Both the position numbers and the translations under genes were made by a program. Under the pieces are notes generated by a model. It did no database searches. It was not told the DNA's origin and was given only the letters and a program-made list of their open reading frames with translations. Positions 1 to 8,083 of a stretch of 12,841 bases of DNA are shown here, piece after piece (position 1 is the first letter of the stretch; each line of letters opens with the position of its first letter). Source of the stretch: JBNJEL01 sp051745835 (GTDB lineage Bacteria > Bacillota > Halanaerobiia > Halobacteroidales > Acetohalobiaceae); contig JBNJEL010000055.1 of assembly GCA_051745835.1 (NCBI GenBank), forward strand, positions 1-12,841. The letters run 5' to 3'.

Positions 1-529
1 CAGGTCTTACTTCCTCAGTATCTTCTACATACGGTGCCATCGTCATCAAACCTTTAACCTGTAAGTTCTCAAACTCGGCTACTTCCTTTAAATAATCCAT
101 CAACTCTTCAGGCTTAAGCCCAAACTTATTATCATCACCTGCTACATTAACCTGAACTAACACATCCATCACTCTATCTGCCATTCCGGCACGTTTATTA
201 ATCTTTTTAGCTAAGCGCATACTATCCAACGACTGAATCAAAGTACATCTTGGTCGCCGCATCAGATATTTTACCTTATTGCGCTGTAAATGTCCAATCA
301 TATGCCAATTAATCTCATCACTAATCTGATCATACTTATCAGTTAACTCCTGCACTCTATTCTCACCTAAATCAACTATTCCTTCGTCCACTACTTCCTT
401 AATCTCTTCAATACTGCGCGTCTTAGTAACAGCTACTAACTTAATCTCATCACTATCTCGACCTGCTCTATTAGCTGCCGCAGCAATTCGCTCTTGTACT
501 TGCTTTAAATTCTGTTTAATATCTACCAT
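1..529 (-). CDS. yggS: YggS/PLPBP family pyridoxal-phosphate homeostasis protein (3' end cut by window edge)
   Basis: Translation of the minus strand from an ATG at 529 stays open to the window edge. It gives the first 176 residues of a protein that is normally about 220-230 long. Family hallmarks are present in order: KLVAVTKT with the PLP-binding lysine at K36, LGENRVQE near residue 55, WHMIGHLQRNK near residue 75, LIQSLDS, QVNVAGDDNKFGL and GLMTMAP. The family is a fold-type III alanine-racemase-like barrel. It binds PLP and keeps vitamin B6 and amino-acid pools balanced, and it has no established catalytic activity of its own. An AGGAGGGG ribosome binding site lies 5-6 nt before the ATG. 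It follows the PhoH-like gene after a 78-nt gap with no visible terminator, so co-transcription is likely. Only the C-terminal part is missing, because of the window boundary rather than a mutation. Confidence 0.93.
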   Translation of the reverse strand, partial: MVDIKQNLKQVQERIAAAANRAGRDSDEIKLVAVTKTRSIEEIKEVVDEGIVDLGENRVQELTDKYDQISDEINWHMIGHLQRNKVKYLMRRPRCTLIQSLDSMRLAKKINKRAGMADRVMDVLVQVNVAGDDNKFGLKPEELMDYLKEVAEFENLQVKGLMTMAPYVEDTEEVRP

Positions 530-607
530 TGACTACCCCTCCTATGTCTATTATTACTTAATATCATTAGAGTATCCTGCTTACAAATTGCTGATTAATT
601 AATTTAA

Positions 608-1933
608 TTATAGAATAGATGCTGCTAATTCTGCTAACTTAGAGCGCTCTCCCTTAGTTAAGGTAATATGACCTGCTATCTCTTCGTCCTTAAATCTTTC
701 TACTAAATAAGTGAGTCCATTACTATTACTATCTAAGTAAGGATTATCAATCTGGTAAGGATCACCTGTAATAATAATCTTAGTATTATCTCCTACTCGC
801 GTAATGATTGTCTTAATCTCATGCGGAGTTAAGTTCTGTGCCTCATCAACTATCATATATTGTTGGGGAATACTCCGACCACGAATATAGGTTAGAGCTT
901 CCATCTCAATCATATTCATCTCTTGTAAGTTATTAATCATCTCCCCAGCATCATTATCCTTATTACCAATTAATAGCTCCATATTATCATAGATTGGCTG
1001 CATCCAAGGACGTAACTTCTCCTCTTTATCTCCTGGTAAGTATCCTAAATCATTACCCATTGGCACTATTGGACGTGATACTAATAATCGATTAAAGTCC
1101 TTTTGCTCTACAACTTTCTCTAAACCAGCCGCTAAAGCTAACAGAGTCTTACCTGTACCTGCTTTACCAACCAGTGTAACTAGCTTAATATCATCATTAA
1201 GTAGTAGATCGAAAGCACAACGTTGTTCCTTATTGCGCGGTGAAATACCCCAGATATCGTGTCGATCAAATATTAAAGGCCTTAACTTCTTGCCCTGCAC
1301 ATCATAACGACATATAGCAGATTGACCACCCTTTAGATTATCTTCTAATAATACAAACTGATTAGGCTTTAACTCTTCTTCGATATCTAACTTATCTAGC
1401 TTAAGTTCCTCTTGAGAATAAAATTGGTCTATTAACTCCGGATTAACTTTAAATTTAGCTTCACCAGAGTATAACTCTCTAATATCAACCTTATTAGTTT
1501 CATAATCCTCTGCTTTAATTCCTAAAGCATCAGATTTAACTCGCATATTAATATCTTTAGTTACTAAAATCAGCGGATCTTTAACTTCCTCATCCTCATT
1601 TAATCCCATTGCTGTTGCTAAAATACGATTATCAGCTTTTTCATCACTTAATCCAAAAGGTAACAGTTCAGTTGCCTGGTGATTTAATTCTACTTTTAAA
1701 GTTCCACCATTCTCTAAAGATACGCAATTATACAGTTCTCCTTTACGACGCAGCTCATCTAAATAACGTGAAACTTGGCGGGCACTTCTACCTATCGAAT
1801 CTTGACGCTTCTTTTGAGAATCAATCTCTTCAATCACTACAATTGGAATAATGATGTCATTATCATCAAAAGCAAATAATGCCTTTGGATCATGAAGCAA
1901 AACATTAGTATCTAATACATAAGTTTTCTTCAT
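608..1933 (-). CDS. PhoH-like protein: PIN domain fused to a PhoH ATPase (YlaK type)
   Basis: This protein of 441 residues has two domains. The N-terminal PIN-type nuclease domain (about 1-140) carries acidic residues at D8 (LDTNVLLHD), E35/E36, D101 (ADNRIL) and D127 (VTKD), the usual metal-binding set. The C-terminal PhoH P-loop ATPase domain (about 225-441) has Walker A GKAGTGKT at 257-263 and Walker B MIVDEAQN with D363/E364. The family is thought to act as RNA helicase/ribonuclease in RNA metabolism; the substrate here is unknown. The frame opens at an ATG at 1939, but GGAGG abuts that codon directly. The second ATG at 1933 lies 6 nt beyond GGAGG and gives the usual MKKTYVLDTN start, so I chose it. 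The gene starts 18 nt after the stop of the HlyD-like gene, and its ribosome binding site lies in that gap, so the two form one operon. Despite the family name, no Pho-type repeat array precedes this operon. Confidence 0.93.
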   Translation of the reverse strand: MKKTYVLDTNVLLHDPKALFAFDDNDIIIPIVVIEEIDSQKKRQDSIGRSARQVSRYLDELRRKGELYNCVSLENGGTLKVELNHQATELLPFGLSDEKADNRILATAMGLNEDEEVKDPLILVTKDINMRVKSDALGIKAEDYETNKVDIRELYSGEAKFKVNPELIDQFYSQEELKLDKLDIEEELKPNQFVLLEDNLKGGQSAICRYDVQGKKLRPLIFDRHDIWGISPRNKEQRCAFDLLLNDDIKLVTLVGKAGTGKTLLALAAGLEKVVEQKDFNRLLVSRPIVPMGNDLGYLPGDKEEKLRPWMQPIYDNMELLIGNKDNDAGEMINNLQEMNMIEMEALTYIRGRSIPQQYMIVDEAQNLTPHEIKTIITRVGDNTKIIITGDPYQIDNPYLDSNSNGLTYLVERFKDEEIAGHITLTKGERSKLAELAASIL

Positions 1934-1951
1934 AGCCATCCTCCTCTAATT

Positions 1952-2863
1952 TTATTTAGTCTTTTTAAGCACCTTAATCCCTACTTCAATACCTTTAATA
2001 ACTGCTTGATGTTGATTTTGACCAACAACATTTACTTCTTTAAATTTTCTCCCGTCACCAGTAACAACCATGACTCCATCTTTACCATCTTTAGTTCTTA
2101 TTACTGAAGTAGGAACTACAATTCCTTGATAAGAAGATCTAATTACACTTACATCTACTTTTCTTAATTCCATAAAGAGTGGTATAAACCTTTTAACTTC
2201 CAAAATTAATAGATCTTTTTGTTGGTTATTAATAATCTTATTAACTACTGCCTGATACTTATGCTGATTAATATCGGTTAGTTCAAATTTCACTTTCATC
2301 CCCGGCTTAAATTGTTTAGCCTGTTGTTGATCAATCGGAACTGCTAAATAGAGAATAAAGTTATCAATAATCTTAAAAACTGGACGACCAGAATTCAACT
2401 TAGTCCCATCTTGTAACTGATGTTTTTTATATCCAATCTTTTTAAATTTCTGATAGGTTAACTGTCCTAAATTAGTAGGAGCTAGAGTAGATTCCAAACC
2501 ATCAATTTGATAACTAACCAAACCACTATTATAGCTGTATAACTTGCGATTACCTCGACTGCTTTTAATTGTAGCTATGTGGGTGCTAGCTTGTACTCTC
2601 TTACCTGATTTGACTTTAAGATCTAATTTACCAGCTAATGGAGCAAACGTAACTCGTTCTTGACGAATAAATAATCCTTGACTTTGAAATTGGTTAACTA
2701 CTGTACCGTATTCAGTCAGTACTGATTTATCTGTTGCCTGTAAGAAGAGATTAAATAGAATCGAGAGAGTAATAATCAATAAAATAGCTTTAATAAGTAG
2801 TCCAGCTAACTTATTTTTCTTAGGTTTATCTGGCTCTACATTTCTGTTATTGTACCTACGCAA
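1952..2863 (-). CDS. HlyD-like membrane-anchored protein
   Basis: A protein of about 303 residues with a short basic cytoplasmic N-terminus (RRYNNRN...KPKKNK), one hydrophobic membrane segment at about 20-41, then an extracytoplasmic region. It has barrel-sandwich features of the HlyD/membrane-fusion type: FAPLAGKLDLKVKSGKRV followed later by a GMKVKFELTD turn and a C-terminal stretch with GVMVVTGDGRKFKEV. It lacks the long coiled-coil hairpin of classic HlyD proteins and no export ATPase lies beside it, so a transport role is unproven. The frame first opens at TTG 2872, but AGGGG abuts that codon. A TTG three codons later (2863) lies 9 nt after AGGGG and is a better start; no ATG occurs early in the frame. 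It leads an operon with the PhoH-like gene and probably yggS. HlyD-like genes in this setting occur in clostridia, usually as uncharacterised proteins. Confidence 0.8.
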   Translation of the reverse strand: MRRYNNRNVEPDKPKKNKLAGLLIKAILLIITLSILFNLFLQATDKSVLTEYGTVVNQFQSQGLFIRQERVTFAPLAGKLDLKVKSGKRVQASTHIATIKSSRGNRKLYSYNSGLVSYQIDGLESTLAPTNLGQLTYQKFKKIGYKKHQLQDGTKLNSGRPVFKIIDNFILYLAVPIDQQQAKQFKPGMKVKFELTDINQHKYQAVVNKIINNQQKDLLILEVKRFIPLFMELRKVDVSVIRSSYQGIVVPTSVIRTKDGKDGVMVVTGDGRKFKEVNVVGQNQHQAVIKGIEVGIKVLKKTK

Positions 2864-2893
2864 ACCTACCAACCCCTATCTAGAACTTACAGC

Positions 2894-2928
2894 ATTATAT
2901 TTCTGTTTTTCTATATCAAGAGGTTGAT
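2894..2928 (-). promoter_or_regulatory. Possible promoter of the HlyD-phoH-yggS operon
   Basis: A perfect TATAAT (+ strand 2894-2899) lies about 30 nt upstream of the HlyD-like start. A TTGATA hexamer sits upstream at only 14 bp spacing, which is short for a sigma-A promoter. The operon must start here or nearby because the phoU terminator lies just upstream. No 11-bp TTAACA-type array is present. Confidence 0.35.
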
Positions 2929-2935
2929 TCCTTTA

Positions 2936-2972
2936 ATTAAATCAATAAACCCCCTAGGAAGCCTAGGAGGTT
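2936..2972 (-). terminator. Intrinsic terminator after phoU (end of pst operon)
   Basis: The inverted repeat at 2948-2972 pairs AACC-C-CCTAGG with CCTAGG-A-GGTT around a 3-nt loop, with a single mismatch. On the minus strand it is followed by a T-rich tract (GTTTATTGATTTAATT). It begins 15 nt past the phoU stop codon and separates the pst operon from the HlyD-phoH-yggS group. Confidence 0.8.
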
Positions 2973-2987
2973 ACTAACTACTCTATC

Positions 2988-3638
2988 TTATAATCTTTCT
3001 CGCTCACCAGTTACCATATAAACAATTCGTTCACAGAGATTAGTAGCGTGGTCAGCAATTCGCTCTAGATAGCGGCAGACAAACATTAATCTAGTCGATT
3101 GATTAATTGATTGAGCATCTTCCATCATATATGTCAGTAACTCTCTTAATATCTGTTCATCAATCCGATCTATCTCTTCATCTAACTTAGCTACTTCTCT
3201 AGCCTTTTCTGCATCTTGATTTACAAAAGCATCTAAACACTCACGTACCATATTCTGTGTTATCTGCGCCATACGCGGTACATCAAGTAGCGGCTTTAAC
3301 CAGTTCTCTCCGGATACTTCTTTAGTAATACTGGCAATATTATAGGAGTAATCACCCATCCGTTCTAAATCAGTAATCATCTTTGAGATCATACCAATAG
3401 TTCTTAAGTCACGAGCTACCGGTTGCTGGAGAGCAATTAACTTAATACAGCGCTTCTCAATCTTAACTTCAGCCTTATCAATCTGGTCATCTTTTTCCAT
3501 CACTTCTTGAGCTAATTCAACATCCATTTCGACTAAGGAAGTAACCGCTTTATGAATAGCCTCCTCCACCATACTACCCATCTTCAACAGTTCCTGATTT
3601 AAATCTTCTAACTGTTGATCAAAGTTTTTTCTTACCAT
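2988..3638 (-). CDS. phoU: Phosphate-specific transport system accessory protein PhoU
   Basis: A cytoplasmic protein of 216 residues, the normal length. It is made of two tandem three-helix PhoU repeats, with matching acidic metal-site motifs in each half (EVMEKDDQIDKAE near residues 45-57 and EVAKLDEEIDRID near 148-160). PhoU is known to connect the PstSCAB transporter to the phosphate-sensing histidine kinase, repressing Pho signalling when phosphate is plentiful, and to limit uptake. The ATG at 3638 follows an AGAGGGGTGG ribosome binding site. It is the last gene of the operon, 32 nt after pstB and directly before a terminator. Its usual kinase partner (PhoR) is not encoded anywhere in this window. 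Confidence 0.96.
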   Translation of the reverse strand: MVRKNFDQQLEDLNQELLKMGSMVEEAIHKAVTSLVEMDVELAQEVMEKDDQIDKAEVKIEKRCIKLIALQQPVARDLRTIGMISKMITDLERMGDYSYNIASITKEVSGENWLKPLLDVPRMAQITQNMVRECLDAFVNQDAEKAREVAKLDEEIDRIDEQILRELLTYMMEDAQSINQSTRLMFVCRYLERIADHATNLCERIVYMVTGERERL

Positions 3639-3670
3639 GATATCCCACCCCTCTTTAATTTAAAGTAAGC

Positions 3671-4447
3671 TTAACCAAATCTACCAGTAATGTAATCTTC
3701 AGTGCGCTGATCATCAGGACGCTCAAATATTTTCTCTGTAGTACCTGTTTCTACTATTTCACCAGTTAAGAAGAAAGCAGTATAGTCCGAAATTCTTGCT
3801 GCCTGCTGCATACTGTGAGTTACAATAATTACTGTATAATCTTTCTTCAACTCTTCTACTAACTCTTCAATCTTAACTGTAGCTACTGGATCTAACGCAG
3901 ATGTCGGTTCATCCATTAATACAATATCAGGATTAACAGCTAAAGCCCGAGCAATACATAGCCGCTGTTGTTGTCCTCCTGAAATTCCAATCGCAGATTG
4001 ATCTAGACGATCTTTAACCTCATCCCATAATGCTGCCCGCTTTAAACTCCGCTCTACAATTTGATCCAATTCATTTTTATCTTTAATACCGTGAGCCCGG
4101 GGGCCATAGGCTACATTATCATAGATTGATTTAGGAAATGGATTCGGCTCTTGAAAGACCATACCTACTTTTTTACGCAGACTTACTACATCTAAATTTT
4201 CTTGGTATATATTCTCTCCATCAATTAAAACAGTACCTTCTACTTTTGTTCCATCAATTAAATCATTCATTCGGTTTAATGTTCTTAAAAAAGTCGACTT
4301 TCCACATCCAGAAGGACCAATCAAAGCAGTTACCTGATTTTCGGGAACTTGTAATGAAACATCTTCTAAAGCTTGAAAATCCCCATAATAAAAATCTACA
4401 TCTTCCACAATTATCTTTTCTTGATTATTATTCATATCTACAGCCAT
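3671..4447 (-). CDS. pstB: Phosphate ABC transporter ATP-binding protein PstB
   Basis: The ATPase of the high-affinity phosphate importer, 258 residues, full length. It shows Walker A GPSGCGKS at 44-51, the Q-loop glutamine at Q99 in VFQEPNPFP (the PNPFPKSIYDN sequence is typical of PstB), the signature ISGGQQQR at 155-162, Walker B VLMDE with D179/E180, the D-loop SALD and the switch histidine H211. It should dimerise under the PstC/PstA membrane domains. The ATG at 4447 lies 7 nt after GGAGGT. Another ATG in the gap (4451) is in a different frame and is ignored; the in-frame ATG at codon 5 is too far from the ribosome binding site to be preferred. It lies 29 nt downstream of pstA and 32 nt upstream of phoU. 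Confidence 0.97.
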   Translation of the reverse strand: MAVDMNNNQEKIIVEDVDFYYGDFQALEDVSLQVPENQVTALIGPSGCGKSTFLRTLNRMNDLIDGTKVEGTVLIDGENIYQENLDVVSLRKKVGMVFQEPNPFPKSIYDNVAYGPRAHGIKDKNELDQIVERSLKRAALWDEVKDRLDQSAIGISGGQQQRLCIARALAVNPDIVLMDEPTSALDPVATVKIEELVEELKKDYTVIIVTHSMQQAARISDYTAFFLTGEIVETGTTEKIFERPDDQRTEDYITGRFG

Positions 4448-4476
4448 TCATTCTACCTCCTTTAATTTTAGACAGA

Positions 4477-5331
4477 CTACTTATTCTTTCTTCTCAGCCA
4501 AAATCGCAACAAGATAGCAATTAAATTCATCGATAAGACCAATCCAATTAATACTAAAGCTGTCCCATAAGCTAGAGGTCTTACTTGAGCTATATCATGA
4601 TGCTGCGTCGCCATAATATACAGATGATAAGGCAGTGCCATAAATTGACTTGATAAAGAATCAGGCAAGTGCGGTAAAAAGAAAGCAGCACCTGTAAATA
4701 AGATAGGCGCAGTCTCTCCTGCGGCTCGAGCTAATCCTAAGATAGTCCCAGTTAAAATCCCCGGAATAGCATGAGGTAAAACATTAGTTCTGATACTATG
4801 CCACTTAGTAGCTCCTAAAGCTAAAGCTCCTTGACGATAAGAATCAGGAACTGACTTAAGTGCTTCTTCACTAGAAGTAATTGTTACCGGTAGAGTCATT
4901 AAACCTAATGTCAATCCAGCTGAAAGTACTGAAGTACCTAACCCTAAAATATTAACAAAGAAAGCTAAACCAAATAGACCATAAACAATAGAAGGTACTC
5001 CTGCTAGATTACGAATTGCCATTCTAATTAATCTAGTAATCTTACCTTGAGCTGCATACTCATTAAGATAAATAGCTGCAAAGACACCTAACGGAACTGC
5101 TACAACTGCAGTAATTAATGTTACTAAAAATGTTCCTACAATGGCAGGCCAGATACCACCTCCTGTCATTCCCTGTTTAGGAGCTTGACTAATAAACCCC
5201 CAATCAATTACTCCAATCCCCTTACTGATAATATCATACAAAATTGTTCCTAAGATTAAGAGAATAACTATAGCAGATAAACGCAGTATTCCAAACCCTA
5301 TCTTCTGTGATAATCGATTACTCTTTTCCAT
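4477..5331 (-). CDS. pstA: Phosphate ABC transporter permease PstA
   Basis: An integral membrane permease of 284 residues with about six hydrophobic helices, the first at about 13-35. The conserved cytoplasmic coupling loop that contacts PstB is EEALKSVPDSYRQGALALGA followed by TKWHSIRTNVLPHAIPGI. GLARAAGETAPILFTGAAFF after it is the PstA-type sequence. With PstC it forms the transmembrane channel for phosphate. The ATG at 5331 overlaps the last base of the pstC stop codon (TAATG), and its GGGGAGGG ribosome binding site lies inside the pstC 3' end, so translation of the two is probably coupled. This keeps the two permease subunits in equal amounts. Confidence 0.96.
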   Translation of the reverse strand: MEKSNRLSQKIGFGILRLSAIVILLILGTILYDIISKGIGVIDWGFISQAPKQGMTGGGIWPAIVGTFLVTLITAVVAVPLGVFAAIYLNEYAAQGKITRLIRMAIRNLAGVPSIVYGLFGLAFFVNILGLGTSVLSAGLTLGLMTLPVTITSSEEALKSVPDSYRQGALALGATKWHSIRTNVLPHAIPGILTGTILGLARAAGETAPILFTGAAFFLPHLPDSLSSQFMALPYHLYIMATQHHDIAQVRPLAYGTALVLIGLVLSMNLIAILLRFWLRRKNK

Positions 5332-6224
5332 TACTGTCCCTCCCCAAACTTATGGAGAACTATATCTGATACTAAATTAACTAAAAATGTCATGATAAAT
5401 AGTACTAATCCAATAGCAAATAATGAATAGTAGTGAGTAGTGTTGTACGGCACTTCTCCTAATTCGACTGCAATAGTTGCCGTCATAGTCCGTACTGAAT
5501 CAAAGATGTTTCGGGGAAAGGCTGGAGCATTACCTGTTGCCATTAATACTGCCATCGTCTCACCGATAGCTCGTCCCATACCTAACATTACAGCTGCTGT
5601 AATTCCTGATAGAGCTGCTGGTAAAGTTACCTTGATTAATGTATGCCACCGATTAGTTCCTAAAGCTAAAGAAGCCTGTTTATACTTATCAGGAACAGCA
5701 GAGATAGCATCTTCAGAGATACTAATAATTGTTGGTAGAGCCATAATCCCTAATAAGATAGCCCCATTAATCACATTAAGTCCATTGCTTAAGTTAAATA
5801 AATTTGCAATCATCGGCCCTACTAAGACAATACCTAAAAATCCAATTACAACTGAAGGAATACCTGCTAAAATCTCAATCACCGGCTTTAGTATCTCCCT
5901 AACTCTCGAGTCTGCTACTTCTGCTAAATAAGCAGCACAAGCAATACCTAACGGAACTGAAAATAGTAATGAACCGATAGTAACTGCTAAAGTACTAAAG
6001 ACTAAACTGAGTATTCCATAACTTGGATTAGAATAAGAAGTAGGATTCCAATCAGTAGAAGTAAGAAATTCTGTGATACTAACTTCACTGAATGTCGGTA
6101 ATCCTTCACTGAGTAACAAATAAAAAATGCCAATTAAAATAATAACAGTTAAAATGCCATTAAAGAAGAAAAAATACTCAATACCTCTCTCTTTTAATCT
6201 AGATAATTTTCCCTTGCTTTGCAC
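5331..6224 (-). CDS. pstC: Phosphate ABC transporter permease PstC
   Basis: The second permease subunit, 297 residues, with about six membrane helices starting near residue 17. It has the coupling loop EDAISAVPDKYKQASLALG followed by TNRWHTLIKVTLPAALSG, and GMGRAIGETMAVLMATGNAP, which is typical of PstC. The start is a GTG at 6224, placed 6 nt after a strong AGGAGGG. It pairs with PstA and receives phosphate from PstS. An 81-nt gap with a stem-loop separates it from pstS, while its stop overlaps the pstA start by one base. The family's normal length is about 280-320, so it is complete. Confidence 0.96.
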   Translation of the reverse strand: MQSKGKLSRLKERGIEYFFFFNGILTVIILIGIFYLLLSEGLPTFSEVSITEFLTSTDWNPTSYSNPSYGILSLVFSTLAVTIGSLLFSVPLGIACAAYLAEVADSRVREILKPVIEILAGIPSVVIGFLGIVLVGPMIANLFNLSNGLNVINGAILLGIMALPTIISISEDAISAVPDKYKQASLALGTNRWHTLIKVTLPAALSGITAAVMLGMGRAIGETMAVLMATGNAPAFPRNIFDSVRTMTATIAVELGEVPYNTTHYYSLFAIGLVLFIMTFLVNLVSDIVLHKFGEGQ

Positions 6225-6258
6225 TTAAATCCCTCCTGTAACTAATAAACCATAAAGA

Positions 6259-6283
6259 ACTGGAGATTATAATAATCTCCAGT
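6259..6283 (-). other. Intercistronic stem-loop between pstS and pstC
   Basis: A perfect inverted repeat: ACTGGAGATT pairs with AATCTCCAGT around a 5-nt loop. It lies 23 nt after the pstS stop and 35 nt before the pstC start. On the minus strand it is followed only by TTCTTTATGG, a weak T tract, so it would at most terminate partly. Such hairpins after binding-protein genes are known to protect the upstream mRNA or to lower downstream expression, which would make PstS more abundant than the permeases. Confidence 0.7.
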
Positions 6284-6305
6284 CTTAACTGATAACTTAA
6301 CTAGA

Positions 6306-7229
6306 TTATTTCTCTAAATTTTTCTGATTAAGTTTTTGGTATTTAGGACTCACTGGATAGAAACCTTCTTCAACAGCTATCTTCTGTCCCTCATCACTTA
6401 ATTCATACTTAATAAAATCTAATACTGCTCCAGTAGGTTCACCATTAATATACTGATTGAGCGGTCGAGCTAATGGATAATCTCCCGACTTAACATTAGC
6501 TGGCTTTAGTGGACTTGCTGGCTTAGAATCTTCATCTTGAGCTACATCTAATACATTTAAACCTTCAACTACTTCTCCATCTTCAGCTACATAACCAATT
6601 CCGACATAACCAATAGCCGCTTCATCAGACTTAATAGCTTCTACAATTTGAGCATTACCATTCATCCGCTTCATACTAGACGAATAATCACTATCTAAGA
6701 CATTATCCCTAAAGTAAACAAATGTACCAGAATTACTTTGCCGTCCGTAAAGAGAGATCTCTTTATCAGCTCCGCCTACTTCCTGCCAATTAGTAATCTC
6801 TCCTCTAAAGATCTTACCAATCTCTGCTACTGTTAAATCTTGAACAGAATTAGCTCCATTAACTACAACTGCTAATCCATCCATTCCAATTACAAATTGT
6901 CGTACATCAACACCATTATTTTTAGCCTGCTTAATCTCTTCATCCTTCATTACTCGTGATGCGTTAGCAATATCTACATTATCATTAATTGCTGCTGCAA
7001 TACCTGTACCTGAACCACCGCCAGTTACTGATAACGAAGCTTCGGTTTGATCCATATACTTTTCAGATAAGACCTGTACCATATTAACCATAGTATCAGA
7101 CCCTTTAATCTGTAAATACTTCTGCTCTGCTTCTTGATCTCCTCCTCCACCACATCCAGTAATTAGTATTCCCATTAATACTACAACACTTACTACAGAA
7201 ATTACTCGTCGATTAATTAAATCTCTCAT
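6306..7229 (-). CDS. pstS: Phosphate-binding lipoprotein PstS
   Basis: The extracytoplasmic phosphate receptor of the Pst importer, 307 residues. The N-terminus is a lipoprotein signal peptide: basic MRDLINRR, a hydrophobic stretch, then the lipobox LITGC with the lipidated cysteine at C26. Phosphate-pocket segments follow: GSDTM at 43-47, GGGSGTGIAAAI at 70-81, SRVM near 92, GMDGLAVVVN near 115, YGRQSNSGTF at 161-170 and a late IGYVGIGYV. The frame opens at a TTG at 7244, but GGGAGGG lies inside that extension and 6 nt before the ATG at 7229, so the ATG is the start. It is the first gene of the pst operon and has an 11-bp repeat array and a TATAAT just upstream. Confidence 0.96.
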   Translation of the reverse strand: MRDLINRRVISVVSVVVLMGILITGCGGGGDQEAEQKYLQIKGSDTMVNMVQVLSEKYMDQTEASLSVTGGGSGTGIAAAINDNVDIANASRVMKDEEIKQAKNNGVDVRQFVIGMDGLAVVVNGANSVQDLTVAEIGKIFRGEITNWQEVGGADKEISLYGRQSNSGTFVYFRDNVLDSDYSSSMKRMNGNAQIVEAIKSDEAAIGYVGIGYVAEDGEVVEGLNVLDVAQDEDSKPASPLKPANVKSGDYPLARPLNQYINGEPTGAVLDFIKYELSDEGQKIAVEEGFYPVSPKYQKLNQKNLEK

Positions 7230-7276
7230 ATTATACCCTCCCAAATTAATAATAGTTCTTTCTAACTTCCATTTAA

Positions 7277-7330
7277 ATTATAGCAGAACAATGTTAAGTC
7301 CAAATTACAATCATGTTAAATTTATGTTAA
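7277..7330 (-). promoter_or_regulatory. Pho-type promoter of pstS: four 11-bp-spaced repeats plus -10
   Basis: Read with transcription, the hexamers are TTAACA (7325-7330), TTAACA (7314-7319), GTAATT (7303-7308) and TTAACA (7292-7297), each starting exactly 11 bp from the next. After 9 bp comes a perfect TATAAT (7277-7282). The array therefore spans about -60 to -22. PhoP-activated promoters of Bacillus subtilis are known to carry four TT(A/T/C)ACA-like repeats in that interval. The predicted start of transcription is near 7270, giving a leader of about 41 nt. No good -35 hexamer is present, as expected for an activator-dependent promoter. Confidence 0.88.
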
Positions 7331-7342
7331 CAAAGTCGGTAA

Positions 7343-8053
7343 TTAGGTTTCAGAAAGGCTAGTTAATTTATATCCCACTCGTTGAACTGTCTGAATTTCT
7401 AGCTGGTTGACTTCATATTCAGCAAACTTTTTGCGTAACATTCGGATATGAACATCCACTGTTCTAATTCCACTAAAGGTATCATAACCCCACACGTTAG
7501 TTAGTATCTCATCTCGAGAACAGACAGAATCCAATCTGTCAATTAAAAAGGAGAGTAATTTAAACTCTTTATTGGTCATACTAATTTCTTCACCTGCAAT
7601 CAGAACGCGATAACCTTTTAAGTCGATAGTTAATTTACCATAGCTTATCTTCTCTTTAGAATTAGTAGTACTATCTATATCTAATCTTCTCAATACCGCT
7701 TTAACTCGTGAAGCTAACTCACGCGGACTAAATGGTTTGGTTAAGTAATCAGTAGCTCCTAAATCCAATCCCCTAACCTTATCCTCAATCTTATCCTTAG
7801 CACTTAAGAAGATAATCGGTATTTTTTTAGTTAAGTTCTGCTCTTTAAGATAATTACAGAGCTTATATCCGTTAATTTCAGGTAACATAATATCTAAAAT
7901 AATTAAATCCGGATTAATCTTCTCTACTTGAGTAAGTACCTGCTTACCACTAGCAGCAACTTCCACTTCATATCCTTCTCTGCTTAGGTTATATTTAATT
8001 AGTTCTAATATATTCTCTTCATCATCTACTACCAAAACCTTTCGCTCCTGCAT
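7343..8053 (-). CDS. phoP: PhoB/PhoP-type response regulator (OmpR family)
   Basis: A protein of 236 residues. The receiver domain (about 1-120) has acidic D10/D11, phosphoacceptor D54 (LIILDIMLP), switch residue S84 (IIFLSAKD) and K106 (YLTKPF). The C-terminal winged-helix DNA-binding domain (about 135-234) includes the recognition-helix sequence GIRTVDVHIRMLRKKF and the wing VQRVGYKL. When phosphorylated, such regulators bind tandem repeats as dimers and recruit RNA polymerase. The ATG at 8053 follows AGGAGG by about 7 nt. Its position just upstream of pstS, and repeat arrays before both genes, point to the phosphate regulator. The kinase gene that usually follows (phoR) is absent: pstS comes next after a 113-nt gap. 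No terminator separates the two, so some read-through into pst is likely. PhoP is inferred from context; sequence alone places it only in the OmpR/PhoB family. Confidence 0.9.
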   Translation of the reverse strand: MQERKVLVVDDEENILELIKYNLSREGYEVEVAASGKQVLTQVEKINPDLIILDIMLPEINGYKLCNYLKEQNLTKKIPIIFLSAKDKIEDKVRGLDLGATDYLTKPFSPRELASRVKAVLRRLDIDSTTNSKEKISYGKLTIDLKGYRVLIAGEEISMTNKEFKLLSFLIDRLDSVCSRDEILTNVWGYDTFSGIRTVDVHIRMLRKKFAEYEVNQLEIQTVQRVGYKLTSLSET

Positions 8054-8083
8054 ACTCTAGCCTCCTAATTACTCCTTTTGTTA

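Noticed and set aside
608..2999. PhoH-like gene as a Pho regulon member because of its name
   Set aside because: The region upstream of its operon (2873-2987) has no 11-bp TTAACA-type array, and the PIN-PhoH subfamily is not generally phosphate-regulated.
4138..5931. Plus-strand open frames opposite pstB, pstA and pstC
   Set aside because: They lie fully or mostly antisense to well-supported genes and show no recognisable domains or family motifs.
7292..7330. Short tandem repeats as a CRISPR-like or satellite array
   Set aside because: Repeats are only 6 bp in 11-bp steps, next to a -10, and recur at other promoters; this is an activator site.
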